Assembly: GCF_009720775.1 (NCBI RefSeq)
Contig: NZ_WNKW01000001.1
Span: forward strand, 620,001 to 684,000
Source of the DNA: Pseudoduganella danionis
GTDB lineage: Bacteria; Pseudomonadota; Gammaproteobacteria; Burkholderiales; Burkholderiaceae_D
Reading direction: 5' to 3'
Length of the DNA stretch: 64,000 nt
Position 1 is the first letter of the stretch. Each line of letters starts with the position of its first letter. The position numbers and the translations under genes were made by a program. Shown here piece by piece: positions 53,267-61,791 of the stretch. The notes under the pieces were generated by a model. The model was not told the DNA's origin, ran no database searches, and saw only the letters and a program-made list of their open reading frames with translations.

Positions 53267-55075
53267 TCAAGCCGCCAGTTGCTGCAGCAGGTAGAGGCGC
53301 TGGTAGATGCCGTCGTTTATCTGCATCAATTGCTCGTGCGCACCTTGTTCCGCAATGCGGCCATGGTTGAGCACGATGATGCGGTCGGCATCGCGGATGG
53401 TCGAGAGGCGGTGCGCAATCGCGATGACCGTCACGCGGCCGCGCAGCGCATCGAGTGCCGTCTGCACGATCTGCTCGGTCTGCGAATCGATGTGCGAGGT
53501 GGCTTCGTCGAGCAGCAGGATGCGTGGCTGGCCGGCCAGCGCGCGGGCTATCGCCAGCAACTGCTTCTGGCCCACCGACAGGCGCGAGCCGCCCTCGCCG
53601 AGCGGACTGTCGTAACCCTGATCGAGCGCGCAAATGAAATCGTGGGCATGGGCCGCGCGTGCCGCTGCTTCGATGGCGGCATCGGACAGGCCGCGTCCCA
53701 TGTCGATGTTTTCCCGTGCCGATGCCGCCAGCAGGAAGGGATCTTGCGGCACCAGACCCACTTCGGCGCGGAAGCGCTGATTGGCGATGCTGGCCAGCGG
53801 CGTGCCGTACAGGCGGATGCTGCCCTGCTGCGCCGTGTAATAGCGCAGGAGCAGGGCCAGTAGGGTGGATTTGCCGCTGCCCGTGTGGCCGACGATGCCG
53901 ATATAGCTGCCGCTGGCGATCTGCAGCGACAGGTCGTGCAGCACGGTGCTGCCGGGATGGTAGGCAAAGCTCAGATGTTCGATGCTGACGGCAGCAGCAT
54001 CCGTCGCCGCTGCGGACGCGCTGCTGCTGGCGGCGCTGGACGGACCGGCGTGGTCGCCGCCATGTTCGTCGGCGCGGGCTTCGTCGAGCAGCGTGGCGAC
54101 GCGCGCGCTGGCCACGACCGATTGCTGCAACTGGCTGAACTGCATGGTGATCTGGATCAGCGGTTCGATCACGCGTGCCAGATAGCTGATGAACGCATAC
54201 AGCACGCCCACTTCGGCCGCCGTCATGGGGCGCTGGCCGAACAGGAAGATCACGGCTGCCAGCAGGATGATGTTGAACAGGTCGAGCGCAGGGCGTAGCA
54301 GCCAGGCATTGGCGCGCAGCTCGGCCAGACGGGCGTGGTAGTGGTCCTGATTGGTGCGGGCGAAGCGCTGGCCGAAGCGGCGCTCGGCATTGCTGGCCTG
54401 GAGCACGCTCATGCCGGCGATCGATTCGGCCATCTGGGCATTGATGTCGCTGCGCAGCGCGCGGGCACGCGTCACGGCCGGTGCGCTCCAGCGCTGGTAC
54501 AGCCAGACGATCAGCAACACCATGGGCAGCAGGGCCAGCACGATCAGCATCAGATGCCAGTCCAGCCATGCCATGGCAGCCACCGTGCCGATCAGCACGA
54601 TGGAACTGTCGAGCATCACGAACAGTACCTGGATGTACAGAGTCTTCACGGCTTCCGTGTCATTGGTGACGCGCGACACTAGCTGGCCCGTGATGGCGCG
54701 GTCAAAGTAAGCCATGGGCAGTTGCAGCACATGGCTGTAGACCATTTCGCGCAAGCGCATCACCGAGCGCATGGCCAGACCGGACAGGCGCACCAGTTGT
54801 AGGTAGCGCAGGCCGCTGGCGATCCAGCCCGTCAGCACCACGCCGGCCAGCAGCGCGGCCATGCGCGGCCAGTCCAGATGGTGTGGCAGCAGGTGTTCGT
54901 CGATCAGCGCCTTGCCCATGATGGGGCCCAGCACTTCCAGCAGGGCGGCCAGCACCAGCCAGATGATCGCGCGCCAAAGGTGGTGCAGATCGGGCTGGGC
55001 GGCGCGCTGCAGCAGCGCCAGTGCGGGACGGAATGCCTGCGCGGCCGGGGTTTTACTGGTGGATTCAGGATGCAT
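53267..55075 (-). CDS. Heterodimeric ABC exporter subunit (MdlB-like)
   Basis: A 602-residue half-transporter: six transmembrane helices followed by a nucleotide-binding domain with Walker A HTGSGKST, Q-loop VPQDPFLL and Walker B ILLLDEATSHID with the normal catalytic Glu. The ABC signature is atypical, LSVGQ instead of LSGGQ. Its partner at 55065-56831 has a normal signature but an Asp in place of the catalytic Glu. Together they form one regular and one degenerate ATP site, the usual design of heterodimeric exporters such as MdlAB, TM287/288 and EfrCD. I chose the ATG at 55075; it overlaps the partner gene by 11 bases. Cargo may be a drug or lipid, not determined. Confidence 0.93.
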   Translation of the reverse strand: MHPESTSKTPAAQAFRPALALLQRAAQPDLHHLWRAIIWLVLAALLEVLGPIMGKALIDEHLLPHHLDWPRMAALLAGVVLTGWIASGLRYLQLVRLSGLAMRSVMRLREMVYSHVLQLPMAYFDRAITGQLVSRVTNDTEAVKTLYIQVLFVMLDSSIVLIGTVAAMAWLDWHLMLIVLALLPMVLLIVWLYQRWSAPAVTRARALRSDINAQMAESIAGMSVLQASNAERRFGQRFARTNQDHYHARLAELRANAWLLRPALDLFNIILLAAVIFLFGQRPMTAAEVGVLYAFISYLARVIEPLIQITMQFSQLQQSVVASARVATLLDEARADEHGGDHAGPSSAASSSASAAATDAAAVSIEHLSFAYHPGSTVLHDLSLQIASGSYIGIVGHTGSGKSTLLALLLRYYTAQQGSIRLYGTPLASIANQRFRAEVGLVPQDPFLLAASARENIDMGRGLSDAAIEAAARAAHAHDFICALDQGYDSPLGEGGSRLSVGQKQLLAIARALAGQPRILLLDEATSHIDSQTEQIVQTALDALRGRVTVIAIAHRLSTIRDADRIIVLNHGRIAEQGAHEQLMQINDGIYQRLYLLQQLAA

Positions 55076-56831
55076 CGAGACTGGCTTCCAGTTGTTGATA
55101 GCGCCACTGGCTGGCATACCAGCCGTCGGCGGCCAGCAGTTGTTCGTGGCTGCCCGTTTCGCAGATGCGGCCGGCGCGCAGCACCACGATCAGGTCGGCG
55201 TTGACCACGGCGCTCAGGCGATGGCTGGCGATGATGGCGCTGCGGCCGTGGCGCTGCTGGCGTAGCTGCTCCAGATGCTGCAGGATGCGGGTTTCCGTGC
55301 CCGTATCGACGGCCGACAGGGCATCGTCGAGCAGCAGCAGATCGTTATCGGCCAGCAGGGCGCGTGCAATGGCGACGCGCTGGCGCTGGCCGCCGGACAG
55401 GGTAATGCCTTTCTCGCCCACAGGCGTGGCATAGCCTTGCGGGAAGCGCAGGATGTCGTCGTGGATATCGGCCAGACGGGCCGCCTGTTCGATCTCGGCG
55501 CTGCTCGCTTCGGGGCGTGCCAGCGCGATGTTCTCCGCAATCGAGGCCGAGAACAGGAAGGATTCCTGCGGTACCCAGCTAATCGCAGCGCGCAGCGCCT
55601 GCAACTGGTAGGAGGCCAGCGGCTGGCCGGCCCAGACCACGCTGCCCGATTGCGGCGTGAGTTGGCGCAGCAGCACGCGTAGCAGCGTGCTCTTGCCGCT
55701 GCCGGTAGGGCCCACCAGCCCCAGCGTCTGGCCGGCAGCAAGCGTCAGCGTGATGTCTGCCAGCGCGGCCGCGCTCTGCTGCGCATAGTGGTAGTTCACG
55801 TTCTGCAGCACCAGCGCGCCGCTGGCCACCTGCGCCAGCGTGCCGTGATCATCGATCACCAGCGGCGCATCGAGCATGGGTTGCAGACGCTGCCAGGCAG
55901 CGCGGCCCCGTTCTATCAGCGAGAGTACCCAGCCGGCCGCAAACATGGGCCAGATTAGCTGGCCCAGATACATGGTAAAACTGGTCAGCGCACCGATGGT
56001 TAGCTGCTGCTGCCAGACCAGATAGCCGCCCAGTCCCAGCGTCAGGCCGCCAGCCGCCGTCAGGGTCAGGCCGACAGCCGGTTCATAGGCCGCTTCCCAC
56101 ACCTGCGCACGCAGGCTGGCATCGGAGGCGTGCTGCGCCAGCGTGGCGAAATGCTGCGCGCTGCGCTGTTCCAGACCCAGTGCGCGCAAGGTGCGCACGC
56201 CGGACAGGGTTTCCTGCACATGGTCGTTGAGGGCGCTGAAATGCTTGAGGGTTGCCGTGGCCGCCGTGTGGATATGGCCCGAGATAAACCAGAACGACCA
56301 CGCCATCAGCGGGAACGGCAGCAGGGCAATGCAGGCCAGCCGCCAGTCCACGCCCAGCAGCATCACGCCCAGCACCATGGCCAGCGTGAGCGCACCGTCG
56401 AAGCCGGCCAGCATGGCTTCGCCGGCCGCCATTTCGATGGCGTCGATATCGTTGGTGGCCAGTGCCATCAGGTCGCCCGTGCGCTGCTGCTGGTAGAAGG
56501 CGGGGCCCTGCAGCGTCAAGCGGGTGTAGAGGCGGGTGCGCAGCGAGACGCCCAGCTGGTAGGCGGCGCCGTACAGGATCTGGCGCCAGCCCACGCGCAG
56601 GAAATAGATGCCGGCACCGATCAGCAGCAGGTAGCTGATTTCGCGCAGCAGCTCGCTACTGCCTAGCGTATGGTTGGCCAGCCCGTCTATCATGGCGCCC
56701 ACTTTGCGCGGCACCCAGATGGAGAGTGTCGCCACGCCGGCCAGCATGATGGCCGAAAGCGCATAAGCGCGGCTGTGCTGGCGCACAAAGCCGCCTATCA
56801 ATCGAGAAAGTGTTGCCATAGAACCCAGCAT
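55065..56831 (-). CDS. Heterodimeric ABC exporter subunit (MdlA-like)
   Basis: A 588-residue half-transporter with six transmembrane helices and a nucleotide-binding domain: Walker A PTGSGKST, Q-loop VPQESFLF, signature LSGGQRQRVAIARALL and Walker B LLLLDDALSAVD. The residue after the Walker B Asp is Asp rather than Glu, so one composite ATP site is degenerate; the other, formed with the partner's Walker B, is canonical. This matches the MdlA/MdlB division of labour. It overlaps its partner by 11 bases, so the subunits are translated together. An in-frame ATG at 56819 is an alternative start and would remove only four residues. Confidence 0.93.
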   Translation of the reverse strand: MLGSMATLSRLIGGFVRQHSRAYALSAIMLAGVATLSIWVPRKVGAMIDGLANHTLGSSELLREISYLLLIGAGIYFLRVGWRQILYGAAYQLGVSLRTRLYTRLTLQGPAFYQQQRTGDLMALATNDIDAIEMAAGEAMLAGFDGALTLAMVLGVMLLGVDWRLACIALLPFPLMAWSFWFISGHIHTAATATLKHFSALNDHVQETLSGVRTLRALGLEQRSAQHFATLAQHASDASLRAQVWEAAYEPAVGLTLTAAGGLTLGLGGYLVWQQQLTIGALTSFTMYLGQLIWPMFAAGWVLSLIERGRAAWQRLQPMLDAPLVIDDHGTLAQVASGALVLQNVNYHYAQQSAAALADITLTLAAGQTLGLVGPTGSGKSTLLRVLLRQLTPQSGSVVWAGQPLASYQLQALRAAISWVPQESFLFSASIAENIALARPEASSAEIEQAARLADIHDDILRFPQGYATPVGEKGITLSGGQRQRVAIARALLADNDLLLLDDALSAVDTGTETRILQHLEQLRQQRHGRSAIIASHRLSAVVNADLIVVLRAGRICETGSHEQLLAADGWYASQWRYQQLEASLDAS

Positions 56832-56867
56832 GAAGCATACAGCCCGCTAGGATACACCAAAGCAAGG

Positions 56868-56904
56868 CGGGATCAGGGCAGGCCTGGCGCCCGCGCTGAT
56901 CCCG
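56868..56904 (-). terminator. Hairpin downstream of the phasin gene
   Basis: CGGGATCAG pairs with CTGATCCCG over a 19-base loop. On the minus strand it follows the phasin gene and is trailed by a weakly T-rich stretch (CCTTGCTTTGG), making it a plausible terminator between phasin and the ABC operon. Confidence 0.45.
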
Positions 56905-56997
56905 TCTCATTGCTATGCGTTTCTGGACCCGCTGTTTGTCGGGCCTGAGCCCTGATAGCGTGCAATTGCCAGGCGATTGCCGCGCTGCCGCTGCTAC

Positions 56998-57624
56998 TTA
57001 TTTCTTGGCTTTGCTGGCGGGCTTGGCTTTGGTAGCGGCTTTGGCTACCGGCACTTCCTTGACTTCCACGACTTCCGCGTCGATCAGCTGTGCCTGCACG
57101 GGAGCGGTGGTGACGATTTCCACCGCCACGGCTTCCACGGCCACGACAGGTGCAGGCGCGACGGCAGCTACCGGCTTGGCTGCGGCCGGCTTGGCACTGG
57201 CCGGTTTTTCGGCCACGGGCTTGCTCACGGCTGCCAGTTTAGGGGCTTCTGTTTTGGCCGGTGTCTGCTGCGCGGCGGCGCTGGATGGCGTGAGTTTCTG
57301 CAGGCTGGCCTTGGCGTTTTGCAGCAGTTCCGTCTGCGCGCTGGCAGCGATGCTGTAGAGCGCGCGGCCATAGTCGAATAGCTGGTCGAAATTGAGAGTG
57401 TCCGCCTTGTTCAGTTCGAGCAGCTCCTGCGGGCCACGGGCTTCCAGCAGTTTCCTGGCCGTGGCGGAACTTTGGGCCACGCTGGTGCGGCTGGTGTTGA
57501 GGTTGAGCGCAAACAGTTTCTCGGCACTTGCAACGGCGCTGCTGGCCAGCGTGTTGAGCAGGGTGATCTGGTTTTCTAACTGGCTGCGGGTGGCTACGGA
57601 AAACTGCTCGGTGATCGAAGACAT
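56998..57624 (-). CDS. Phasin family protein
   Basis: A 208-residue granule-associated protein. The N-terminal about 120 residues (TEQFSVATRSQLENQITLLN, SAEKLFALNLNTSRTSV, YGRALYSIAASAQTELLQ) match the phasin_2 domain, which coats polyhydroxyalkanoate granules. The C-terminal 80 residues are an Ala/Pro/Lys/Val low-complexity tail ending in KAKPASKAKK, similar to tails of other Oxalobacteraceae phasins. It implies the organism stores PHA. I chose the ATG at 57624 because AGGAGA precedes it. The upstream region 57625-57799 is AT-rich and should hold promoters for this gene and for the divergent DUF2164 gene. Confidence 0.92.
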   Translation of the reverse strand: MSSITEQFSVATRSQLENQITLLNTLASSAVASAEKLFALNLNTSRTSVAQSSATARKLLEARGPQELLELNKADTLNFDQLFDYGRALYSIAASAQTELLQNAKASLQKLTPSSAAAQQTPAKTEAPKLAAVSKPVAEKPASAKPAAAKPVAAVAPAPVVAVEAVAVEIVTTAPVQAQLIDAEVVEVKEVPVAKAATKAKPASKAKK

Positions 57625-57799
57625 GGTTTCTCCTGGGCGATTAGAATGTCGGCACGGTTGCGCTCTGCCGGTTGATTTGGTGCGATGCAATAATTTGATT
57701 CTAGCCTTGAATATTGGGCTTGAAAAGTATTTTCGTATCTTGTTACCAATGAATTACTGCGGCGCAATAATTTACGGGTTTTCATGAAAGGACGCCACC

Positions 57800-58048
57800 A
57801 TGGCGATCAAGCTGGATAAAGATGCGGAGCAGCGCCTGATTGGCTCCATACAACGTTATTGCGCCGAGCATCTAGACGAGGAAGTCGGGGAGCTGAAGGC
57901 CAGGCTGCTGCTGGATTTCTGTTTGCGTGAAATCGGCCCCTCTGTCTACAATCAGGCCATCCTCGATGCGCAGGCCGCCATGCAGGACCGGATCGCCGAA
58001 TTGCAGACCGAGTGCTACGAGACGGAATTCTCATACTGGAAAAAATAA
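57800..58048 (+). CDS. DUF2164 family protein
   Basis: A small 82-residue, acidic, soluble protein. The sequence IQRYCAEHLDEEVGELKARL, LDFCLREIGPSVYNQAILDA and the ending ETEFSYWKK match the DUF2164 family, which has no known function. AAAGGA lies before the ATG. It is 12 bases upstream of the CodA-like gene, so the two are probably co-transcribed, although no functional link is known. Confidence 0.88.
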   Translation: MAIKLDKDAEQRLIGSIQRYCAEHLDEEVGELKARLLLDFCLREIGPSVYNQAILDAQAAMQDRIAELQTECYETEFSYWKK

Positions 58049-58060
58049 GCGGGAGCGCAT

Positions 58061-59347
58061 ATGGATGTTTCGGTCGATACAGTGATCCGCAATGCCAGCC
58101 TGGCCGATGGTCAGCGCAGCGTGGATGTGGCCATCGCGGCCGGACGCATCACGGCGCTGGGCCCGGCCCTGCCGCTGCGCGGGGCACAGGAAATCGATGC
58201 ACAGGGTGATCTGCTCAGCGCCCCGTTTGTCGATGCCCACTTCCATATGGATGCTACGCTCAGCTACGGCCTGCCGCGCGTGAATGCTTCCGGCACGCTG
58301 CTGGAAGGCATAGCGCTGTGGGCCGAGCTCAAGCCGCAACTGACCCAGCAGGCGCTGGTGGATCGGGCTTTGCAGTATTGCGACTGGGCCGTGGCACGCG
58401 GCCTGCTGGCCATACGCTCCCATGTGGACGTATGCGATGACCGCCTGCTGGCAGTGGAAGCGCTGCTGGAAGTGCAGCGCCAGGTGGCGCCCTACCTCGA
58501 TCTGCAACTGGTGGCCTTCCCGCAGGATGGCGTGCTGCGCAGCCCGACGGCGCTGGCCAATCTGCGCCGTGCGCTCGATATGGGCGTGGACGTGGTAGGC
58601 GGCATCCCGCATTTCGAACGCACCATGGCGGACGGCGCCGCCTCGGTACGCCTGCTGTGCGAACTGGCGGCCGAGCGGGGCCTGATGGTGGACATGCATT
58701 GCGACGAATCGGATGATCCGCTGTCACGCCATATCGAAACGCTGGCCTATGAAACCCAGCGGCTGGGCCTGCAGGGGCGGGTGGCCGGTTCGCACCTGAC
58801 TTCCATGCATTCGATGGACAACTATTATGTGAGCAAGCTGTTGCCGCTGATACGCGAAGCGGGCGTGGCGGCGATCGCCAACCCCCTCATCAACATCACC
58901 CTGCAGGGGCGGCACGACAGCTATCCCAAGCGGCGCGGCATGACGCGCGTGCCGGAACTGCTGGCGGCCGGCATCGAGGTGGCGTTCGGCCATGACTGCG
59001 TGCAGGACCCGTGGTACAGCCTGGGCTCGGGCGATATGCTGGAAGTGGCGCATATGGGGCTGCACGTGGCGCAGATGACGGGGCAGGACGCCATGCGGGC
59101 CTGCTATCAGGCCGTCACCAGCAACCCGGCCCGCATCCTCGGCCTGCAGGGCTATGGCGTGGCAGTGGGGAATTACGCCGATCTGGTGCTGCTCGATGCG
59201 CCCGACCCCGTGGCCGCCATCCGCTTGCGCGCTGCGCGCCGGCTGGTTATGCGGCGTGGTAAGGTGCTGGCGGAGGCGCCGCGTGCAGTCAGTCGTCTGC
59301 ATATTGATGGCCGTCCGGCGCAGGTGGATTTCCGTTTGCAGCGCTAG
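58061..59347 (+). CDS. codA: Cytosine deaminase-like amidohydrolase (CodA)
   Basis: A 428-residue metal-dependent hydrolase. Key residues of the CodA group are His60 and His62 in DAHFHMDATLS, the Glu in MHCDESDDPLSRH, the metal His of that motif, and the catalytic Asp in FGHDCVQDPWYSLG. E. coli CodA has the same order of motifs. It would deaminate cytosine to uracil for pyrimidine salvage; related members act on isocytosine, creatinine or other N-heterocycles, so the substrate is likely but not certain. No signal peptide, cytoplasmic. It forms a small unit with the DUF2164 gene. No cytosine permease is adjacent. Confidence 0.82.
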   Translation: MDVSVDTVIRNASLADGQRSVDVAIAAGRITALGPALPLRGAQEIDAQGDLLSAPFVDAHFHMDATLSYGLPRVNASGTLLEGIALWAELKPQLTQQALVDRALQYCDWAVARGLLAIRSHVDVCDDRLLAVEALLEVQRQVAPYLDLQLVAFPQDGVLRSPTALANLRRALDMGVDVVGGIPHFERTMADGAASVRLLCELAAERGLMVDMHCDESDDPLSRHIETLAYETQRLGLQGRVAGSHLTSMHSMDNYYVSKLLPLIREAGVAAIANPLINITLQGRHDSYPKRRGMTRVPELLAAGIEVAFGHDCVQDPWYSLGSGDMLEVAHMGLHVAQMTGQDAMRACYQAVTSNPARILGLQGYGVAVGNYADLVLLDAPDPVAAIRLRAARRLVMRRGKVLAEAPRAVSRLHIDGRPAQVDFRLQR

Positions 59348-59491
59348 ACGCCACAGTACGGCAGCCTAAGCTGGACTTGCCGTATGAAATCCTCGACAAT
59401 CGGGATGTGCTTTCTGTTGCGCGCTGGCAAAGTGCCCTGCAGTTCTGTAGCGCCGCGTGACGTCCTGTTTTCTCTGAGGTTTATTCCTAGC

Positions 59492-60010
59492 ATGAAGATA
59501 TTGAGTACCGAGCGCCTGCATCTGCGCACCATGAATCCGGAAGACGCAGCGTTTTATTTCGAACTGGTCAACGACCCTACCTGGCTGGAAAACATAGGCG
59601 ACAAAGGCGTGCGCAGTGTCGAAGGTGCGCGGACGGCGATACAGGACGGACCCATGGCGATGCAGGCCCTGCATGGTCACTCGCTGTATGTGATGGAGCG
59701 CCAGAGCGATGGCCAGCCGCTGGGCCTGTGCGGCCTGATCAAGCGCGACACCCTGCCTGCTGTGGATATCGGCTATGCCATCCGGCCCGCCTATTTCGGT
59801 CAGGGCTACACTTACGAAGCGGCTGCCGCCGTGCTGGCCTATGCGCGCGAACAGTTGAAGCTGCCCGCGCTGATGGGGATTACCAAACCCGGCAACGTGA
59901 ATTCTATCCGCCTGCTGGAGAAGCTGGGCCTGTGTTATATCGGCAGTGAAGTGTTTCCGCCGAATACGGAAGCGACCAATAAATACCGTATCGAGTTCAC
60001 GCCAGCCTGA
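59492..60010 (+). CDS. GNAT-family N-acetyltransferase (RimJ/RimL-like)
   Basis: A 172-residue acetyltransferase. The start of the fold (ILSTERLHLRTMNPEDAAFYF) and the acetyl-CoA-binding region (DIGYAIRPAYFGQGYTYEAA) followed by GITKPGNVNSIRLLEKLG are typical of the RimJ/RimL group, which acetylates ribosomal protein N-termini, amines or antibiotics. The target is unknown. I chose the ATG at 59492; the frame is open upstream but the TGAGGT at 59475-59480 supports this start. It is a single gene between codA and the chemoreceptor. Confidence 0.9.
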   Translation: MKILSTERLHLRTMNPEDAAFYFELVNDPTWLENIGDKGVRSVEGARTAIQDGPMAMQALHGHSLYVMERQSDGQPLGLCGLIKRDTLPAVDIGYAIRPAYFGQGYTYEAAAAVLAYAREQLKLPALMGITKPGNVNSIRLLEKLGLCYIGSEVFPPNTEATNKYRIEFTPA

Positions 60011-60144
60011 GCTGCAGGCTCGCTTGCTGGCCTTTTGAAAGTTTCACAAGAAAACTTGGTTTGTTAAATTTTTTCCGCTGTTGGTATGGGGCTCTCCATC
60101 CGGGGCGGACATGATGGTTCCGAATTGTTACCAAGGGGGAAGTC

Positions 60145-61767
60145 ATGAATTTGTCGAATCTGAAAATCGGTCTCAGGCTGCGCTTACTCGGGGTATTCTT
60201 TTTCATCGCTTTATCCATCGTCGCCACAGGCGGATGGCGTACGCTGCACGACACCAATGTCACCAGTGCGCAGGCCATGGCCCGTTCCGTCGCGCTGAGC
60301 CAGGCCATCGACGGGGCCCGCGCTGCGCAGGTGGAATTCAAGATACAGGTGCAGGAATGGAAGAACATTCTGATCCGGGGCAATGACCCGGCAGCCCTGC
60401 AGAAATACACCGAGGCCTTCGTCAAAGGCGGCGAACAGACGCGCGCCAAACTCAAGCAGCTCGACACCCAGCTGAAAAAGCTCGAGCTGGCTACGCCGCT
60501 GGTGGATGATGCGATCCGCACCCAGAACGAGCTGGTCAGCAAATATCTGGCAGCCCTCAAGCAGTACGACAGTGCTAATCCGGAGAGTGTGCACATCGTG
60601 GATGGGCTGGTGAAAGGCATGGACCGTGAGCCGACCAAGAAGATCGACGACATCGTCGCCTACATCGGCAAGGAATCGCAGCGGCTGACGGAGGAAATGG
60701 CAGCGGCCAATGCGTCCGCCTACAAGCAGGCCTTGCTGGCCATGGCGATCACCTTGGCCGTGACGCTGGTAGTGGGCTGGGTAACCGTGGTGGCGCTGAT
60801 CCGCAGCATTACCCGCCCCTTGAGCGAAGCGGTGGATATGGCACAGACGGTGGCTGCCGGCGATCTGCGCACGGAAGTGCAAGTACGCAGCGGTGATGAA
60901 ATCGGCGAACTGCTGGGCGCACTCAAGCAGATGCAGAGCAATCTGAGCGACATCGTCGGCAAAGTGCGCGAAGGGACGGACAGCATCTATATGGCCTCGT
61001 CCGAAATCGCCAAAGGCAATCTCGATCTGTCGGGACGCACGGAAGAGCAGGCCAGCTCGCTGGAAGAAACCGCCGCCGCCATGGTGGAACTGACCACCAC
61101 CGTGCAGCAGAACAATGCCAATGCCACGGAAGCTTGCCGGCTGGCCGATGCCGCATCGAGCGTGGCCGCCAAAGGTGGCGACGCGGTCGAGCAGATGGTG
61201 CGCACCATGGGCTCGATTAATGAATCCTCGCGCAAGATTGTCGACATCATTGCCGTGATCGACGGCATCGCCTTCCAGACCAATATCCTGGCCTTGAATG
61301 CAGCCGTGGAAGCAGCGCGTGCGGGCGAGCAAGGGCGCGGCTTTGCCGTGGTGGCTACGGAGGTGCGCAATCTGGCCCAGCGCTCGGCGGCGGCGGCCAA
61401 GGAAATCAAGGAACTGATCGGCGATTCGGTCGAGCGAGTGGAAGCGGGCAGCCGGCTGGTCGGGCAGGCGGGTGCCACCATGGATGAAGTGGTGGCCAGC
61501 GTGCAGCGGGTGACGGCCATCGTCAGCGAGATCAGCGTGGCCAGTGTGGAACAGCGCGATGGCATCGAGCAGATCAGCATCGCCATCAGCCAGATGGATA
61601 GTGTGACCCAGCAGAACTCGGCGCTGGTGGAAGAATCGGCGGCGGCAGCGGAAGCGCTGGAACAGCAGGCGGCGCGGTTGACGGATGCCGTCAGCGTGTT
61701 CAAGCTGCAGGGCGGGGTCAGGCTGGCGGTTGCCCCCAAGCGTAACTTGCTGCCAGCACCGGCCTGA
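60145..61767 (+). CDS. Methyl-accepting chemotaxis protein
   Basis: A 540-residue chemoreceptor. An N-terminal helix (LLGVFFFIALSIVATGG), a periplasmic four-helix-bundle-like domain, a second helix (ALLAMAITLAVTLVVGWVTVV), a HAMP domain (SITRPLSEAVDMAQTVAAGD) and a long cytoplasmic signalling domain follow. The hairpin tip reads IDGIAFQTNILALNAAVEAA and AGEQGRGFAVVATEVRNLAQ, the universal MCP signature. Methylation-helix glutamates are present around EEQASSLEE and QQNSALVEESAAA. The C-terminus (KRNLLPAPA) lacks the NWETF-type tether for CheR and CheB. The ligand is unknown. It is transcribed alone after an AAGGGGG ribosome site. Confidence 0.95.
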   Translation: MNLSNLKIGLRLRLLGVFFFIALSIVATGGWRTLHDTNVTSAQAMARSVALSQAIDGARAAQVEFKIQVQEWKNILIRGNDPAALQKYTEAFVKGGEQTRAKLKQLDTQLKKLELATPLVDDAIRTQNELVSKYLAALKQYDSANPESVHIVDGLVKGMDREPTKKIDDIVAYIGKESQRLTEEMAAANASAYKQALLAMAITLAVTLVVGWVTVVALIRSITRPLSEAVDMAQTVAAGDLRTEVQVRSGDEIGELLGALKQMQSNLSDIVGKVREGTDSIYMASSEIAKGNLDLSGRTEEQASSLEETAAAMVELTTTVQQNNANATEACRLADAASSVAAKGGDAVEQMVRTMGSINESSRKIVDIIAVIDGIAFQTNILALNAAVEAARAGEQGRGFAVVATEVRNLAQRSAAAAKEIKELIGDSVERVEAGSRLVGQAGATMDEVVASVQRVTAIVSEISVASVEQRDGIEQISIAISQMDSVTQQNSALVEESAAAAEALEQQAARLTDAVSVFKLQGGVRLAVAPKRNLLPAPA

Positions 61768-61791
61768 CCGTTTCAGGCCGGCATGACAGGC

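Noticed and set aside
59357-59384. Inverted repeat TACGGCA/TGCCGTA after codA, considered as a terminator
   Set aside because: The loop is 14 bases and no U-tract follows, so support was too weak to list as a feature.
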